From contig CM020618.1 of the NCBI GenBank assembly GCA_009829735.1, positions 38,540,894 through 38,604,893 of the forward strand: a stretch of 64,000 bases of DNA. Reading direction: 5' to 3'. Position numbers and translations under genes: made by a program. Shown piece after piece: positions 22,069 through 33,133 of this stretch. Position 1 is the first letter of the stretch. Every line of letters starts with the position of its first letter. The DNA is from Pyropia yezoensis (lineage: Eukaryota > Rhodophyta > Bangiophyceae > Bangiales > Bangiaceae). The notes under the pieces were generated by a model. It had not been told where the DNA came from. It made no database searches and saw nothing but the letters and a program-made list of their open reading frames with translations.

Positions 22069-23257
22069 GGCGGGGACCATACGACGTCGGCGGCGGCGGC
22101 GGCGTTGGTGGTCGTGGCGGTGGTGGTGGTTGTGGTGATTTTGGTGAAGGCGGTGGTAGTGATGGCGGTGGCAGGTGGCGAATGGTGGCGTGGGGGGCGC
22201 GAACAGGGTCTGGCCGACCACCGACGCCTGATGTGCGGGCGCGCGCCGATCGGGCAGGTGGCGGCGGGGAGTGGGTGAGTGGGAAGCGGCGGCGACGATT
22301 CGGCTCTGGCGTGGTCAATGCTACGACGGTGGCGGCCGGCTGGCGGTGGGGACGCGGCCAGCCGCGAGGGCGGTGGCGGGGGGGGGGGGGGGTCGATGCA
22401 CTGCGGGTCCGCTTCCTCTCCCCGGTGTCCCCCCGCGCTGGCATTGAATCCGCGGGCGCACCCGGCGTTGCCATTGTGGGGCAGCCCCTGTCGCGGATGG
22501 GGCCAGTCTGGGGGGGGGGTGGTGCCGCTGACAGCCCGCCCCGCCTCACATATACTGCCGGGGGGTGCGCCCCGCGGGCGGCCTGTGTTTGGTGGGTGGG
22601 TGGACACGGACCGGACGGCGCGTGCGTTGTGAGGGGGGGGGAACGACGGGTAGAAGGCGGCTTGCCCCTCATCCATTTTTTTTCTTTCTGTCGTGCTCAT
22701 CTGTCCGTCATCGCTTCGCCTGTCGGGTGGTGCGCCCCCAACCTCCGCAGCGCGGTCAGGGTCGGCTGTGGAGCGCCTGACAGCGGGACGGGGGGGGAAG
22801 ACGTCTCTTTTGTGCCAGTTCTCCCCCTGAAAGAAATACGAGTGGGGGGGGGTCTTTCGAGGAGCCCCGACCCCATGCGCTCATAACAACCGCGAAAGCG
22901 GCGGACGTCGACCCGGTTCACCCCAGCGGGACGTCTGCTAAAGCAGCCGCCGTCCTTCCTTCCACCGACATCCACCCATCCGGCAAGGCGGTCGGCCAGA
23001 GGCGGGGGCGTCCATAGCGCAACACCACGGGGGGCTGGGCCCGTCCGTTCGCACGCGCGCGCGGGCACTCTGCCCAAACACTGGGTGGCGTCGACAAGAA
23101 ACCAAACAAAGAGCAGAATGAGGTAGCACTGTCGGGAGGCGGTGCGCTTCGGCTACACCGGAGTCCGCCTATCCCCCACCCCCCCCCCCCGACAACAAGA
23201 CCACCCCCCTTCTCCGCCCCGCCCGTCTCCACCCCCCTGCCCCCCACTCTTTCTCAC
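22069..23257. other. Intergenic DNA, no gene recognised
   Basis: Begins with a GGCGGTGGT-type repeat (22070-22180). A run of 15 G lies at 22378-22392, and a C-run occurs near 23175. Frames are open on both strands without protein-like features. Confidence 0.5.
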
Positions 23258-23932
23258 TCAGAGAACCCGCCCCAGCGCATCCCGCATCGCCTCCAGCTGC
23301 GCGTCGGTGTACCCCCACTTGACCAAAAAGGGCCCATACACGCCCCCCGCCTCGCCCCGCACGCCATCCAGCGCGCGCGTTACGCTCGTCTGCATCGCGA
23401 CCAGTGCCGACCGGATGGCCGGCACCGCCGCCGCGGCTGCCCCGCCGCCGTCCCCGCCGCCGTCCCCGCCGTCCCCGCCGTCGTCAGCCCCCCCCCCGAG
23501 GAGCGACCGCAACAGCCGCTCGGTGCGGGTGGCGGTCAGCGCACTCCCCTCTGCAAGGTCCGCCTTGTCCGCCTGCCGGTACGCAACGACCATGCCGGTG
23601 GACATGACAAGGTTCTTGGCCAGCAGCGTCGGCACCACCCCCGCGTCTGCCGCCGGGGCGGCGGCGGCCGCCGCCGCCCCGGCGGCCGCCGCCGCCGCCG
23701 CCCCGCCGTCGTCTGCGCCAGCGCCTGCGGCACTGCCGCTGCTGCCGGTTGCCGACACGACCGCGTCTGTCAGGGCGTCGACGACCGCCGGCGGCGGCGG
23801 CGCATCGGCGATGGCCACGTCTGGGTCACCCAGGTAGGACACAAAGAAGCCGCGCGCGCCGTTGCTGCTCGTCAGGAGCGCCCGCAGCAGCGCCACGTCG
23901 GCCGCCGACGGGGCTGGCGACTCGGCAGCGGT

Positions 23933-23976
<44 letters not shown>

Positions 23977-24283
23977 TGCCGAGCGAGCTGCACAGCCCCC
24001 GTGCAATGTCCACGCTGCGGAGGAAAGAGGCGCCGGCAGCGACCTCGGCCGAGGCAGCGGCGGGGTCCCAGTCCGGTTCGGGGGGGGAGGCGGCGGCCAT
24101 GGCGGTGGGGGTGGTCAGTCGTGCCACGTGCCGCGGGGGGGGGGCGGACACCCACCCGGTGGGCGACGCTGGGGGGGCCCCGCGGCGGGGAGGGCCCGCG
24201 CCGCGTGCCGACGCCGCGCGCACCAGCGGCTGCAGGGGGGAGAGGCGGAGGGTGCGGCTGAGCAGTGGGACAGCAAAGGCCAT
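23258..24283 (-). CDS. Predicted plastid protein of unknown function
   Basis: The ATG at 24283 gives 341 aa starting MAFAVPLLSRTLRL, a Met-Ala-Phe, Arg/Ser-rich plastid transit peptide of red algal style. An upstream in-frame start at 24337 would hide the MAF motif. The mature part is mainly helical. Helical blocks SAEVAAGASFLRSVDIARGLCSS, ALLTSSNGARGFFVSYLGD, VVPTLLAKNLVMSTGMVVAY and the C-terminal GVYGPFLVKWGYTDAQLEAMRDALG are separated by poly-Gly (15 residues) and poly-Ala spacers. The blocks look conserved, while the spacers look like trinucleotide-repeat insertions. I do not recognise the family, and no catalytic motif is evident. Confidence 0.7.
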
Positions 24284-26166
24284 GACGCACCGCACGGAGA
24301 ATGAGGAAAGACGGAGGGGGAGTGGTATGGTCGACAAGGTGGTGTTGCTGGTACGAGGCAGCCCGGAGCTCTCTCCCGACTAGGATACAGAAGGCCGGAG
24401 ACCCGGGCACCACGTAGCGGGCTGGTGGAGGGAGGACGTTTCTGATCCTGACTGATGACGCCCAACTGGGGAGGCGACTAAAGGGGTGCCACGCTTTGAC
24501 TGGTCATCAGGAAAGGGCAGCGATTTTACGGGCCTGCACGCCTTTCGCCCATGAAAAATCCGTTCTGGAAATGAAATACGGTGGATACTTGGAATAGTAC
24601 ATAATATATAGAACACGTGGAGAAGAGGGCCAAAAGTCCTCCCGTCACGAGCAAAATAGAAGAAACACAGTCCACCGCCACCGCCAGTTCAACCGCATTG
24701 GCGATTGTTCTGCCGATGCTGTCGTCTCTGGTGCGCTAGGCTAAATTAGTAGCCGCGTGGCTGCCGGTCGCCGCCTTGATCGCCGGCCGCGTGGTCGTGG
24801 CGGGCGCTTGTCGCGGCGCTGCGGGCCGCGTGGGCGGCAGCCTGGCTGCGGCTCCACCCCCTGCCGCTCTGTTCCCCGTTCATGGTGCTCCCTGCTTCTG
24901 GCACCCGCGATCCGCAGCCGTTACGGTCCCCTGCCGCTGTCGGGCATTCGCTCCATTGGGAGGCCTGGCCGGCGGGGTGGCTCTCCCCCCCCCACCCCCT
25001 CCGATGCATTCCCCCTACGACTCGCCCGGTTGCTTTCCCCTCCTCCAAGATCGTGGCCTCAGCGGTGGAAGCTAAAGCTTTAGCAAAGGGGAACCGCTGA
25101 CGAATTTATGGATGGCCGCAGCGCACGGCTGCCGGTGGGCCGCCTCCGTGGCTGCGTGTGTGCTATGTGCCGTGACGGGTCCCGTGCGTGCGTGCGTCTT
25201 GGAAGCGTGTGTTTCGTTCTCTGCCCTGTAGGTTGCCAGCGTGCTTTAGTTCTGCCCCGTACACACTTTCGGTTGCCAGTGGCAGTGTGTTTGGTTCGAC
25301 CCCGTACATAGGTAGCTGAATTTAGCTAAATTGAGGCGTATCTGTAGCGTTTGCGTCGACATCCTCCCCAACCGGCCGCTGGTGGCATCCTCCTTCCCCC
25401 CCGCCCCTGCTGGGCGGCAGCAGTGGCGGTGGTGGCGGCGACGGTGCTGGTAGCCGCCGCACGACTGGCCGCTGCCAGTGGCGTATGGGAGGCGGGGCGC
25501 TCGGAAATGCCCGGGCGCGCGTCCGCGCCCCCGTTCTCGCCGCAACCCCCCGTGCACATGGGATGGACGTCAACTCCCGCGCTGGCGGCCAGCTGGAGTG
25601 ATTCCTTTGAGAGGAAATGAACTGCCAACGGCTGAGGGGCAGGGGCAGCGCCCCAGCTGGATCGTCGCCAACTGCCACTCTCACTCCTGCCGACGCTTGC
25701 TCATCCCGCACTCCCCGCCCTTGCGCGTTGTCAGCCAGTCCCCCCTGACGCCGCGCAGTGGGGACGACACGGGGGGCTCAGCAGAGGGCGTTGAAGGGTG
25801 CAGGCGCGCTGCGGTTGTAGCGTTTATCCCAGTGGCAGATGCCGCATCCAGTGGGTGTGTCGAGGGGACGCGCGCTGTGGCGACGCCGCGGGGTGTCGCG
25901 GGAGACCTTGGGTGGGCGCGAGGCACGATTCACGGGACCCCCTGGCTGGGTGACCCCGCTGGGAGGATGCGACATGCGTGAAGTGGCCGCCGGACCCCCC
26001 ACCTCCGCCACCATCGCCTCGCCATTGCACCCCACCCCCACGCGCCTTCCCTTCCCGCCTCGTCCCGCCGACGCCGCCATCATCCCACCACCGTCCGCCG
26101 CCACTACAGTCGCTTTTTCCCTGCGGCGAAGCGACCCACCGCGACCGAGTCCCCCCCCCCCCCGCC
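24284..26166. other. Intergenic DNA, no gene recognised
   Basis: Moderate-GC stretch at 24400-24760, then GC-rich. A degenerate duplication of about 60 bp (TGCCCYGTA...GGTTGCCAG) lies at 25215-25310. Open frames at 25300-26160 have no recognisable content. This should include the promoter of the minus-strand plastid protein at its left edge and the 3' flank of the HAD gene at its right. Confidence 0.5.
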
Positions 26167-27231
26167 TCACACGCCCAGCACGTCGAGCACCCGCCGCGTG
26201 TCGGCGAGCCCGTCGAGCACCTCCGTCGCGCCCGCCGCCCACAGGGTACCGGCCCCAAACACCCCCGTCGTCACGCCTAGGCCACGGGCGCCCGCAGCGA
26301 CTGCCGCCTGCATGTCCGTAGGCGCATCCCCCACGTGGACGACGTTGGCGTACCGCGGCGGCGGCGGCGGCGGCGGCGACGGCAAAGCCGATGGCTCCCC
26401 CCCAGCCGTGGCGGCAGCCGACAGCGGTGGCGACTCGACGAGCCGAAAGCCCGTCGCCCAGCCGCCCGTGCCCGCCCGGCGCATGGCGGTGGCAAGGAAG
26501 ACTCCCCGGTCGGGGGCGTCGCTGCCATAGCCCCCCCCCCCAAAGTAGTCGCTCAGCCCGACGGCACGGACCTTGGCCCACGCAATGCCCTCGAGGTTGC
26601 CCGTCACCAGCCCGACGGCCACGCCCGCCGACTGGAGGGCGACCAGCAGGTCCACCACACCAGGGAGGACGGTGGGGACGCCCCCGCCGCCCCCGCCGCT
26701 GCCGGCGCGCGCCGCCTCCTCGGCCATGACCGCGTCAATGGTGGCGGTCGCGCCGTCGAGGATGGCGGGTAACGTCTGGGCCACCACCGCGGGGGGCACG
26801 CCCGCCGCGGCCAGCACCGCCTCCACAATCAGCGGGTCGGTGGAGCCCGCGTGGGGCACTGCGTCGATGGAGGGGGGCGCCGCCAGCGCGTGGGGCGTCC
26901 CCTCCAGTGCCGCAACCATGGACCGCTCCAGCGCCAGCTTGTGCGCCCGGTTGCCCCCCGGTGAGGCGGACCGCAGGAGCGTGCCATCCAGGTCAAACGT
27001 GACCAGCAGGTTGCGGCCGCTCGCCGGGGCGAGGGGGGAAGAAGACCCCATGCTCGCCACGCACCGCTGCGGCGAGGCAGCGGCGGCCGCCGCCGGCCCA
27101 CGGCGGGCGGTGAGGCCAGAACGGGGGCGGCGCTGCCCTGTGGGGAGGACGGGCGCGCCCAGAAAGGCGGCAGAGGCGGCGGCAACGCCACTGCGGGGTG
27201 AGAGAAGCCGACACGCCAGGGGTGCAGCCAT
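26167..27231 (-). CDS. HAD-superfamily hydrolase, phosphoglycolate-phosphatase-like, organelle-targeted
   Basis: A haloacid-dehalogenase-type phosphatase. The ATG at 27231 gives 354 aa. The first about 65 residues are Ala/Arg/Pro-rich without acidic residues, so a plastid or mitochondrial presequence is likely. Motif I is VTFDLDGTLL at about 77-86, with the nucleophile and acid Asp at 80 and 82. Motif II is LVTGN at 208-212. The DRGVFLATAMRR segment follows at 241-252. Motif IV is VVHVGDAPTDMQAA at about 298-311. A helical cap lies between motifs I and II, as in the phosphoglycolate phosphatase group. Gly and Pro inserts (around 178-184 and 285-292) look like repeat expansions. The substrate is not determinable; photorespiratory phosphoglycolate is one option. 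An in-frame start at 27285 is less likely. Confidence 0.85.
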   Translation of the reverse strand: MAAPLACRLLSPRSGVAAASAAFLGAPVLPTGQRRPRSGLTARRGPAAAAAASPQRCVASMGSSSPLAPASGRNLLVTFDLDGTLLRSASPGGNRAHKLALERSMVAALEGTPHALAAPPSIDAVPHAGSTDPLIVEAVLAAAGVPPAVVAQTLPAILDGATATIDAVMAEEAARAGSGGGGGGVPTVLPGVVDLLVALQSAGVAVGLVTGNLEGIAWAKVRAVGLSDYFGGGGYGSDAPDRGVFLATAMRRAGTGGWATGFRLVESPPLSAAATAGGEPSALPSPPPPPPPRYANVVHVGDAPTDMQAAVAAGARGLGVTTGVFGAGTLWAAGATEVLDGLADTRRVLDVLGV

Positions 27232-27473
27232 TGCCGACCTCGCGCAGCTCGCGGCGGAGGGACGATGGACAGGCGAGGACGTCACAGCGAGGTCTATCGT
27301 CGACGGGTTGGCATGGGAGAGAGAAGGGACCGCGGAGGATCACCCGGGGCTGGAGGGGACGAGTTTCATCACCAAATTAAAAGCTTTCGTGCACATTCTC
27401 TGTCTTTGGGGTTGTTTATTTGAAGAGATTCCATTTGACTCATTAGGGCGGCCGCCCTCGTCAGCCAGCCCTC

Positions 27474-27496
27474 TAAGGGCGTACCCACCAACGTGA
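27474..27496 (+). repeat. Left target duplication (TAA) and terminal inverted repeat
   Basis: TAA at 27474-27476, followed by the left terminus GGGCGTACCCACCAACGTGA. The same terminal motif is at 20196 (+). Confidence 0.65.
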
Positions 27497-27689
27497 CCAA
27501 CGGCGCATGTTTTTCCATATTCGTGCCACGTGTGCGCCACGTGGCGCTTGGGACTAAACGTGGCACAGTTTGAGGTCTCCACCAACGTCGCGCTGACTCA
27601 AACGGTCCAAAAACGTCGTATGAACCGAATGTAGTTCGCTATATTTATATCAAGTCATGTGTGCCACGTGGGCGCTCGGATGGCTCTCC

Positions 27690-27758
27690 GATAGTCCATT
27701 GACTATCGGCGTGACCAACGGAGGCCCCGTTAGTCACGCCGATAGTCAATGGACTATC
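27690..27758. repeat. 69-bp almost perfect hairpin
   Basis: Arms 27690-27721 and 27727-27758 pair over 32 nt with one mismatch around a 5-nt loop. The motif (GACTATCGGCGTGAC) also occurs, diverged, at 21399-21455 and near the right end of the 9.35-kb element. It lies in the left subterminal zone of that element. Confidence 0.85.
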
Positions 27759-28440
27759 CATTTCAGCCCGATTCAAGCTCCACACGTGGCATATTGACAC
27801 ATATTCGCGTTTCGTTCGCAGAACAGTACTCTCTGCACAAAGTCGCATGTTTGCTTCGACTAAGATAAATTCGAAGCAACCGTGTGGCAAGAAATATGCG
27901 CCCAAGGTGGCGTTTCTGGACACCCCGGATCCCGGCGCCTTCGGGCGAGGACGCGCTCGGAGGCACGCGTCGTTGCACTCGCAATGTACTGTCACATGGC
28001 GACTTCGCCAGGCACCTCCTTCAAGCGCCAGCGCTGTGCCAGCCACACGTGAGAATCTGGTTAACAACGGCACTCAGTGGTGCTCCCTTGCCTGACGACG
28101 CTGCAACGTTCTTCTGCCTCGGTAGCCTCATTGCTGGTCTCGTGTGGCACCCACAAGAACACCGAGGCACGCACTCCGTAGCTCCCACCCGGTGGCGCCA
28201 GACCCCCCCCATCCCCCAGTCCGTGCCACCCTTCAGGTTGACCTTCCCCACCAGCAAAGATTGTACGGCCCACAGGCGTTCCCCGCAAAATTCCAGGGTG
28301 CATGTACTCTCCTGCTATTGGCCGCGCGACCCCGACACTCAACGGCCGCACTTGGCGGCCCTGCCGCGTTCTGGGGCACCCCCCCGTCCGACCGCCCCCC
28401 GCCCCCCTCGCAGTGCCTCGCACGGAGGTTCCCTCCCCGC

Positions 28441-28800
28441 CTCACCCCCCACCTGGAGCCGTTCTGGGGCGTGTGCCCCTCCAGCAGCCCCCCGCCCGCC
28501 TACCAGGGCCGCGCGCGGCGGTCCCCCCCCCGCCACACCCCCCACCTGGAGCCGTTCTGGGGCGTGCGCCCCTCCAGCAGCCCCCCGCCCGCCTCCCAGG
28601 GCCGAGCACGGCGGTCCCCCCCCCGCCACACCCCCCACCTGGAGCCGTTCTGGGGCGTGCGCCCCTCCAGCAGCCCCCCGCCCCCTCCCAGGGCCGAGCA
28701 CGGCGGTCCCCCCCCCGCCACACCCCCCACCTGGAGCCGTTCTGGGGCGTGTGCCCCTCGCGCAGCCCCCCGCCCCCTCCCAGGGCCGCGCACGGCTGTC
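28441..28800. repeat. 93-bp minisatellite, about four copies
   Basis: The motif ACCTGGAGCCGTTCTGG starts at 28451, 28544, 28637 and 28729, giving periods of 93, 93 and 92 bp. Because 93 is a multiple of three, several frames stay open through the array and give 31-residue Pro-rich peptide repeats. No start or flanking domain supports translation. Confidence 0.9.
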
Positions 28801-29187
28801 CCCTCCCCGCCACACGCCCCGTGGGCCCGACCGGTCAGGCAACACGGCCTGCGCCACCGCGACCCACCACTCTGACGGGGACCCCTGGCCAGGGGTCGTC
28901 GCCGTGGTGGCGTCCAGCGCTGTCCTTCCCTCCTCTTCCGTCGCGCCACGCCTGTACGTGCACCGCCTCCCTCTGCCGCGCGTGGGCCGTGCGAGTGCGC
29001 TTTTATTCTTCCTGGTTGATGAGGCGGCTGTGCAGCAGTGTGTCCTTGCGCGCTGGGTACTGACACGTCTGTGCCTCTTTTTGCGTCGTGCCCATCTTTT
29101 TTCCGATGTCTTTCCGGTCTGTGTTGCGTTTTGATTGTTTGTGTGTTGACTGTATTTTTTCCTAGACCTCTTAGGCAGGGAGCGCCC

Positions 29188-30200
29188 ATGGACTCAGACG
29201 ATGACGAGGACGCTATCGTCGCCCTCGCCAACCACGACCTGGCCGCCGCGATTGCGGTGACGTTTGTCTGTGCGGCGCAGGGGCGGGGGAACAAGGACCT
29301 GGTCGCCGCTCTTGTGGTGGCGTCTTTCTGCGCTGTGTTTGGGGGGGGGGGGCTACGGCGTGGCCGCCGCTTTTGCCTTTGTGTTTTCCTGCCCCGTGCT
29401 GGGGAGGAGGGGACAAGGACCTGGCCGCCGCTTTTGCCTGGGCGGTTTTCTGCGCCGGGATGGGGGGGGGGGCAAAGGCGTGGCCGCCGCTTTTGCCGCG
29501 GCGATTTTTCTGCGCGGAGCTGGTGGGCGGGGGGACAAGAACCTGGCCGCCGGTTTTGCCGCGCCGTTTGTCTGCGCCGGGCTGGGGGGGGGGACAAGGA
29601 CCTGGACGCCGCTTTTGCCTGGGCGTTTTCCTGCCCCGTGCTGATGGGGGGGGGGCAAGCACCTGCACCCCGCTTTTTCCGCGGCGCTTTCCCGCGCCGT
29701 GCTGGGGGGGGGGGACAAGGACCTGGCCGCCGGTTTTGCCGCGCCGTTTGTCTGCGCCGGGCTGGGGGGGGGGACAAGGACCTGGACGCCGCTTTTGCCT
29801 GGGCGTTTTCCTGCCCCGTGCTGATGGGGGGGGGGGCAAGCACCTGCACCCCGCTTTTTCCGCGGCGCTTTCCCGCGCCGTGCTGGGGGGGGGGACAAGG
29901 ACCTGGCCGCCGGTTTTGCCGCGCCGTTTGTCTGCGCCGGGCCGGGGGGGGGGACAAGGACCTGGACGCCGCTTTAGCCTGGGCGTTTTCCTGCCCCGTG
30001 CTGAAGGGGGGGGGGGCAAGCACCTGCACCCCGCTTTTTCCGTGACGATTTTTCTGCGCGGAGCTGGTGGGGGGGGGGGACTAGGACCTGGCCGCCGCGA
30101 TTGCGGTGAAGATTGTCTGTGCGGCGCAGGGGGGGGGCAACAAGGACCTGGTCGCCGCTCTTGTGGTGGCGTTAGCCTGCGCGGCGCCGGGGAGGCTGTG
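29188..30200 (+). pseudogene. Repeat-built ORF starting MDSDDDED, broken by poly-G runs
   Basis: An ATG at 29188 begins MDSDDDEDAIVALANHDLA, followed by repeats of a roughly 20-residue unit of the form KDLAAAFAWAVFCAGMGGG. The DNA is about 13 units of about 60 bp, each starting with a G-run of variable length. Differences in G-run length shift the frame, so no frame keeps the unit throughout. From 29580 to 30050 the units form a 180-bp higher-order repeat (marker at 29593, 29773 and 29953). The first and last modules (29239-29330 and 30087-30178) are near identical. An acidic start is common in Harbinger nuclease proteins, so this may be the remnant N-terminus of the element's transposase; that is speculative. 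No DDE motif follows. Confidence 0.45.
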
Positions 30201-30493
30201 ATGGGATGGAGGGGATGACAACGACAGGGAGAGTGGAGGACAACGACTTGGCGGTTTGGATGGGTGTTTGTGAGGGCCGATGGCTGCATCATCGGAGTGC
30301 ACAGACACGTTGTTCCAGTGGGAAAAAAAAAACCCGGCGATGAAGCCCGGGAAAAAAAAAGCATGACGTACGCCTACCCTACACTACGACGCAGCTTAGG
30401 CAACCACTAGAACAACAACTACTACCACTACATCTACTGCTACTACAGCACGTACGCAAACGAGGCCGCCAGCTCAGACCGCGCAATAGCGCG

Positions 30494-32020
30494 CTACGAC
30501 TCCTCCCCGTCCACGTCCGCGACCCCATCCCCGTCCCCTTCCTCTTCGTCATCGTCGTCGTCGCCGTCGTCGCCCTCATCATCATCAGGGTGGCCACTCA
30601 GGACGACCGCAGCGCGCTCAACACTGTCCTCACCATCGACGTCTGAAGCGTCGACATTGACGACGTCGAAGTCCACCTCGTCGTCCTCAGCTACATCACC
30701 CTCTACCGACCGCCCACTCCCACGGCGTGCGCCCTCAGTACGTCCTCCAGCATTCGCTGCAGGTACAGGGGCGGTTCCAGAAGCAGCTCCCGCTGCAGCA
30801 GTGCGGGGAGTTGTCACAGGCAGGTCCACATCCAGGGCGTCGATGGCGTCCTGGGCTTTGGCCACTTTAGTGGCCATTGAGCGCGTCCCCCGTGAAGGTG
30901 GCCGCTCGCCCCGTCTGGGGCCAGAACTGCCAGCCGCGGTTGCACTCCCCGTGCTGGTAGGCGCCGGCGTGCTGTCTGACGACGGCGCGACGACACCAGC
31001 TCCCTGACTCTCAGCGCGCTCGGCGAGGACGGTCTCCGCCGACGCCCTCCCCAGGTCCCCCGCCAGCTTCAGCATCATGGAGCGGAACTCGATCCCCTCC
31101 GGCGTGCCCCTGTTCTCACGGCGCGAGAAGAAGTCGATGGCCACCTTACGGCTCTCCAGACGGTACGCCGCCTCGGCCAGGGCTGCCTTCTTTGCCATGG
31201 AGTCCGCTACGCTCAGCATGGCCTTGTTTGATGTGTTCAGGGAGGCCTCAAATGCATCCTCCTTCTTCTCCACGTGCGCTGCGCGCTTCGCAGCTTGCCG
31301 CCCCAAGGGCCGGCCTTGGAGCCCGTCGTACTCCTCCCGCTTGCGCTTGCCTTTTCCCTTGCCTTTGTCTTGGCCGCCGTCGGCGGGTGCACTCTGAGAC
31401 TCAGTGTCGTAGTCCGACTCGTCCTCGTCCTCAGCATCGTCAATGAACAGGCGTTCCATCTCAGGGCTGGCGGACGCGCCGCTCCACTTGTCCATACCAC
31501 GCAACACCTGCCAGCACGGTTGCCAATTCTCTGGCACGAGGCGCGCACGGCGCACCGGCGCACTCTTGTCTTGCTCCTTCAGCACCTTCTCGTAGTCCAC
31601 GTCCTTCTGCTCGGCAGAGTAGGCACTCGTGGCCGTGTACAAACACCGCGCCGCGCGCAGCACAGACTCCTCGTTCATGTTCCCCGTCAGGCGCGTGCTA
31701 GCAACATGGTAGAAATGCGCAAAGCGCTGGCAGCAAGGACCAATGTTGCGCTGAAACTCGTTCTTGGCCGACGTTGGGGGGCGATTACTCCACCGACCGC
31801 GCATTTCAAACGATGTCAGCTTGGGTGGCGTGCGGCGAACAAACGCGAAGCAGATGCTAGACCACAGAGTGGGCGCCTGCTGGCTCGTCCCCACGCCTGC
31901 ATCTTGCGTGCACTGCTTGTACGCCTCACAAAGCGCGACGCGCTCAGGGGTAGTCCAGACCCTGCCCTTGCCAGCCTTCTTGCCATTCTTGCTTTTCCCG
32001 GGCCCACCACCACCAGCCAT
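30494..32020 (-). CDS. Myb/SANT-like DNA-binding protein with NAM-associated C-terminal-type region (transposon ORF1)
   Basis: The first ATG of the frame is at 32020 and gives 508 aa. The frame is open upstream to 32560 with Pro/Ala/Arg-rich 13-residue repeats but contains no ATG there, so that part is either 5' leader or joined to an upstream exon. A basic stretch KSKNGKKAGKGR precedes a SANT/trihelix-like segment at about 21-80 (VWTTPERVALCEAY ... RGRWSNR). Then comes the region seen in plant proteins with a NAM-associated domain (NEFQRNIGPCCQRFAHFY ... LVPENWQPCWQVLRG, about 87-175). Further features are acidic DEDESDYD, Lys-rich GKGKGKRKREE, a helical segment (DAFEASLNTSNKAMLSVADS), and an extremely acidic C-terminus. 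Such proteins bind PIF/Harbinger ends and accompany the nuclease. It lies inside the 9.35-kb element. Confidence 0.7.
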   Translation of the reverse strand: MAGGGGPGKSKNGKKAGKGRVWTTPERVALCEAYKQCTQDAGVGTSQQAPTLWSSICFAFVRRTPPKLTSFEMRGRWSNRPPTSAKNEFQRNIGPCCQRFAHFYHVASTRLTGNMNEESVLRAARCLYTATSAYSAEQKDVDYEKVLKEQDKSAPVRRARLVPENWQPCWQVLRGMDKWSGASASPEMERLFIDDAEDEDESDYDTESQSAPADGGQDKGKGKGKRKREEYDGLQGRPLGRQAAKRAAHVEKKEDAFEASLNTSNKAMLSVADSMAKKAALAEAAYRLESRKVAIDFFSRRENRGTPEGIEFRSMMLKLAGDLGRASAETVLAERAESQGAGVVAPSSDSTPAPTSTGSATAAGSSGPRRGERPPSRGTRSMATKVAKAQDAIDALDVDLPVTTPRTAAAGAASGTAPVPAANAGGRTEGARRGSGRSVEGDVAEDDEVDFDVVNVDASDVDGEDSVERAAVVLSGHPDDDEGDDGDDDDDEEEGDGDGVADVDGEES

Positions 32021-33133
32021 CACCTCCTGCACAGAGGCGTTGTCAGGCGTCTGCGCAGCACCGGAGGGTGGCGGACCGTCATGCCTTGCCTCGCCAGCCG
32101 CAGAAGGTGAGGCACTCTCACGCCCTGCTCCACCAGCTGCAGGGGGCGACGGACGGGCAGTCCCTTCCCGCCCAACAGCACGGGGAGACGGAGCCGCAGG
32201 CCCGACCCCACCATCAACAGGGGGCGACGGAGCTGCACGTCCTGCCCCGCCACCACGCTGGGACCCCCCAACACAGCGGGGAGAATTAGCAGGTCCAGCC
32301 GCCGCGCTTGCGCGTCGCGCCGCTGTGTGAGGAACCACCCGCACTTGGGCAGCCCTCAACGTACTCGTGATGGTGTCAGCGACCCGTGCCAGCCAATGGG
32401 GCGACAGGGTGCGGGGAAGAGGATGGAGGTGGTGACGGTGGCGGGTCTGGGGAAGAGGACGGCGCGACGTCGGTGGTGATCGAGAGGGTTCAATGGGTGA
32501 AGGTCGTCTTTGGTCTGTGTCTGTGGTTGCCCTTCCGGTCTTCCCCGGTGGCGCCGACACTCACGCACTATATACTCGCGTCGGGGCACCCGAGGTGCCC
32601 CAAAGCATGCGTTTCCCCGTCGCTCCACCGGTAGGCACAAAACGGCCCAAAAACAAAGCATGGCTCTCAGAACAAAGCATGGGCGGGCGTGCGCACTAAA
32701 GGAGTGCAGCCCCAGTTTGCCCCAAACGAAGGGGTCCGGCGTGCGGCGCCTAGGGCGCCGCCCCAGCCGGCTCCAGACGCCAGTCGGCCCGAAGGTCCGA
32801 GAGGCGTGTAAGCACGATTCGATCGAGTCGGCCGAATCGGCCAGCCGGCTAGCCAGTCACATCGCTGCAATGCTGCAGCGAGGACATTTTAACGGACTCG
32901 CCAGCTGTGGCAGATGTGGCTCGTCATGGGTGCTGACGGTGGCGCCTTTCGACAGGCCATGATGGGCTGTCGATGGCTGCTGTCGTGCGGCCGGCAGACA
33001 CCGTGAGACAGCGGCTGACTCATCTTGCGTCTGGAAGGTACACCGCGTCATGCCCCACAATACAAGGAGTTGATCCATGTTGCCAGGAGTTGATTCGGCA
33101 GGATCTGTAAGGAGAGGTCCCAGATATTATCCC

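Noticed and set aside
21566..24488. 13-bp inverted match CACCCCTTTAGTC (21566-21578 and 24476-24488) as possible transposon ends
   Set aside because: Match does not extend, no target duplication, and two apparent host genes lie between.
25246..25320. tRNA-like GGTTCGACCCC
   Set aside because: No matching acceptor stem or D/anticodon arms around it; it is part of a degenerate 60-bp duplication.
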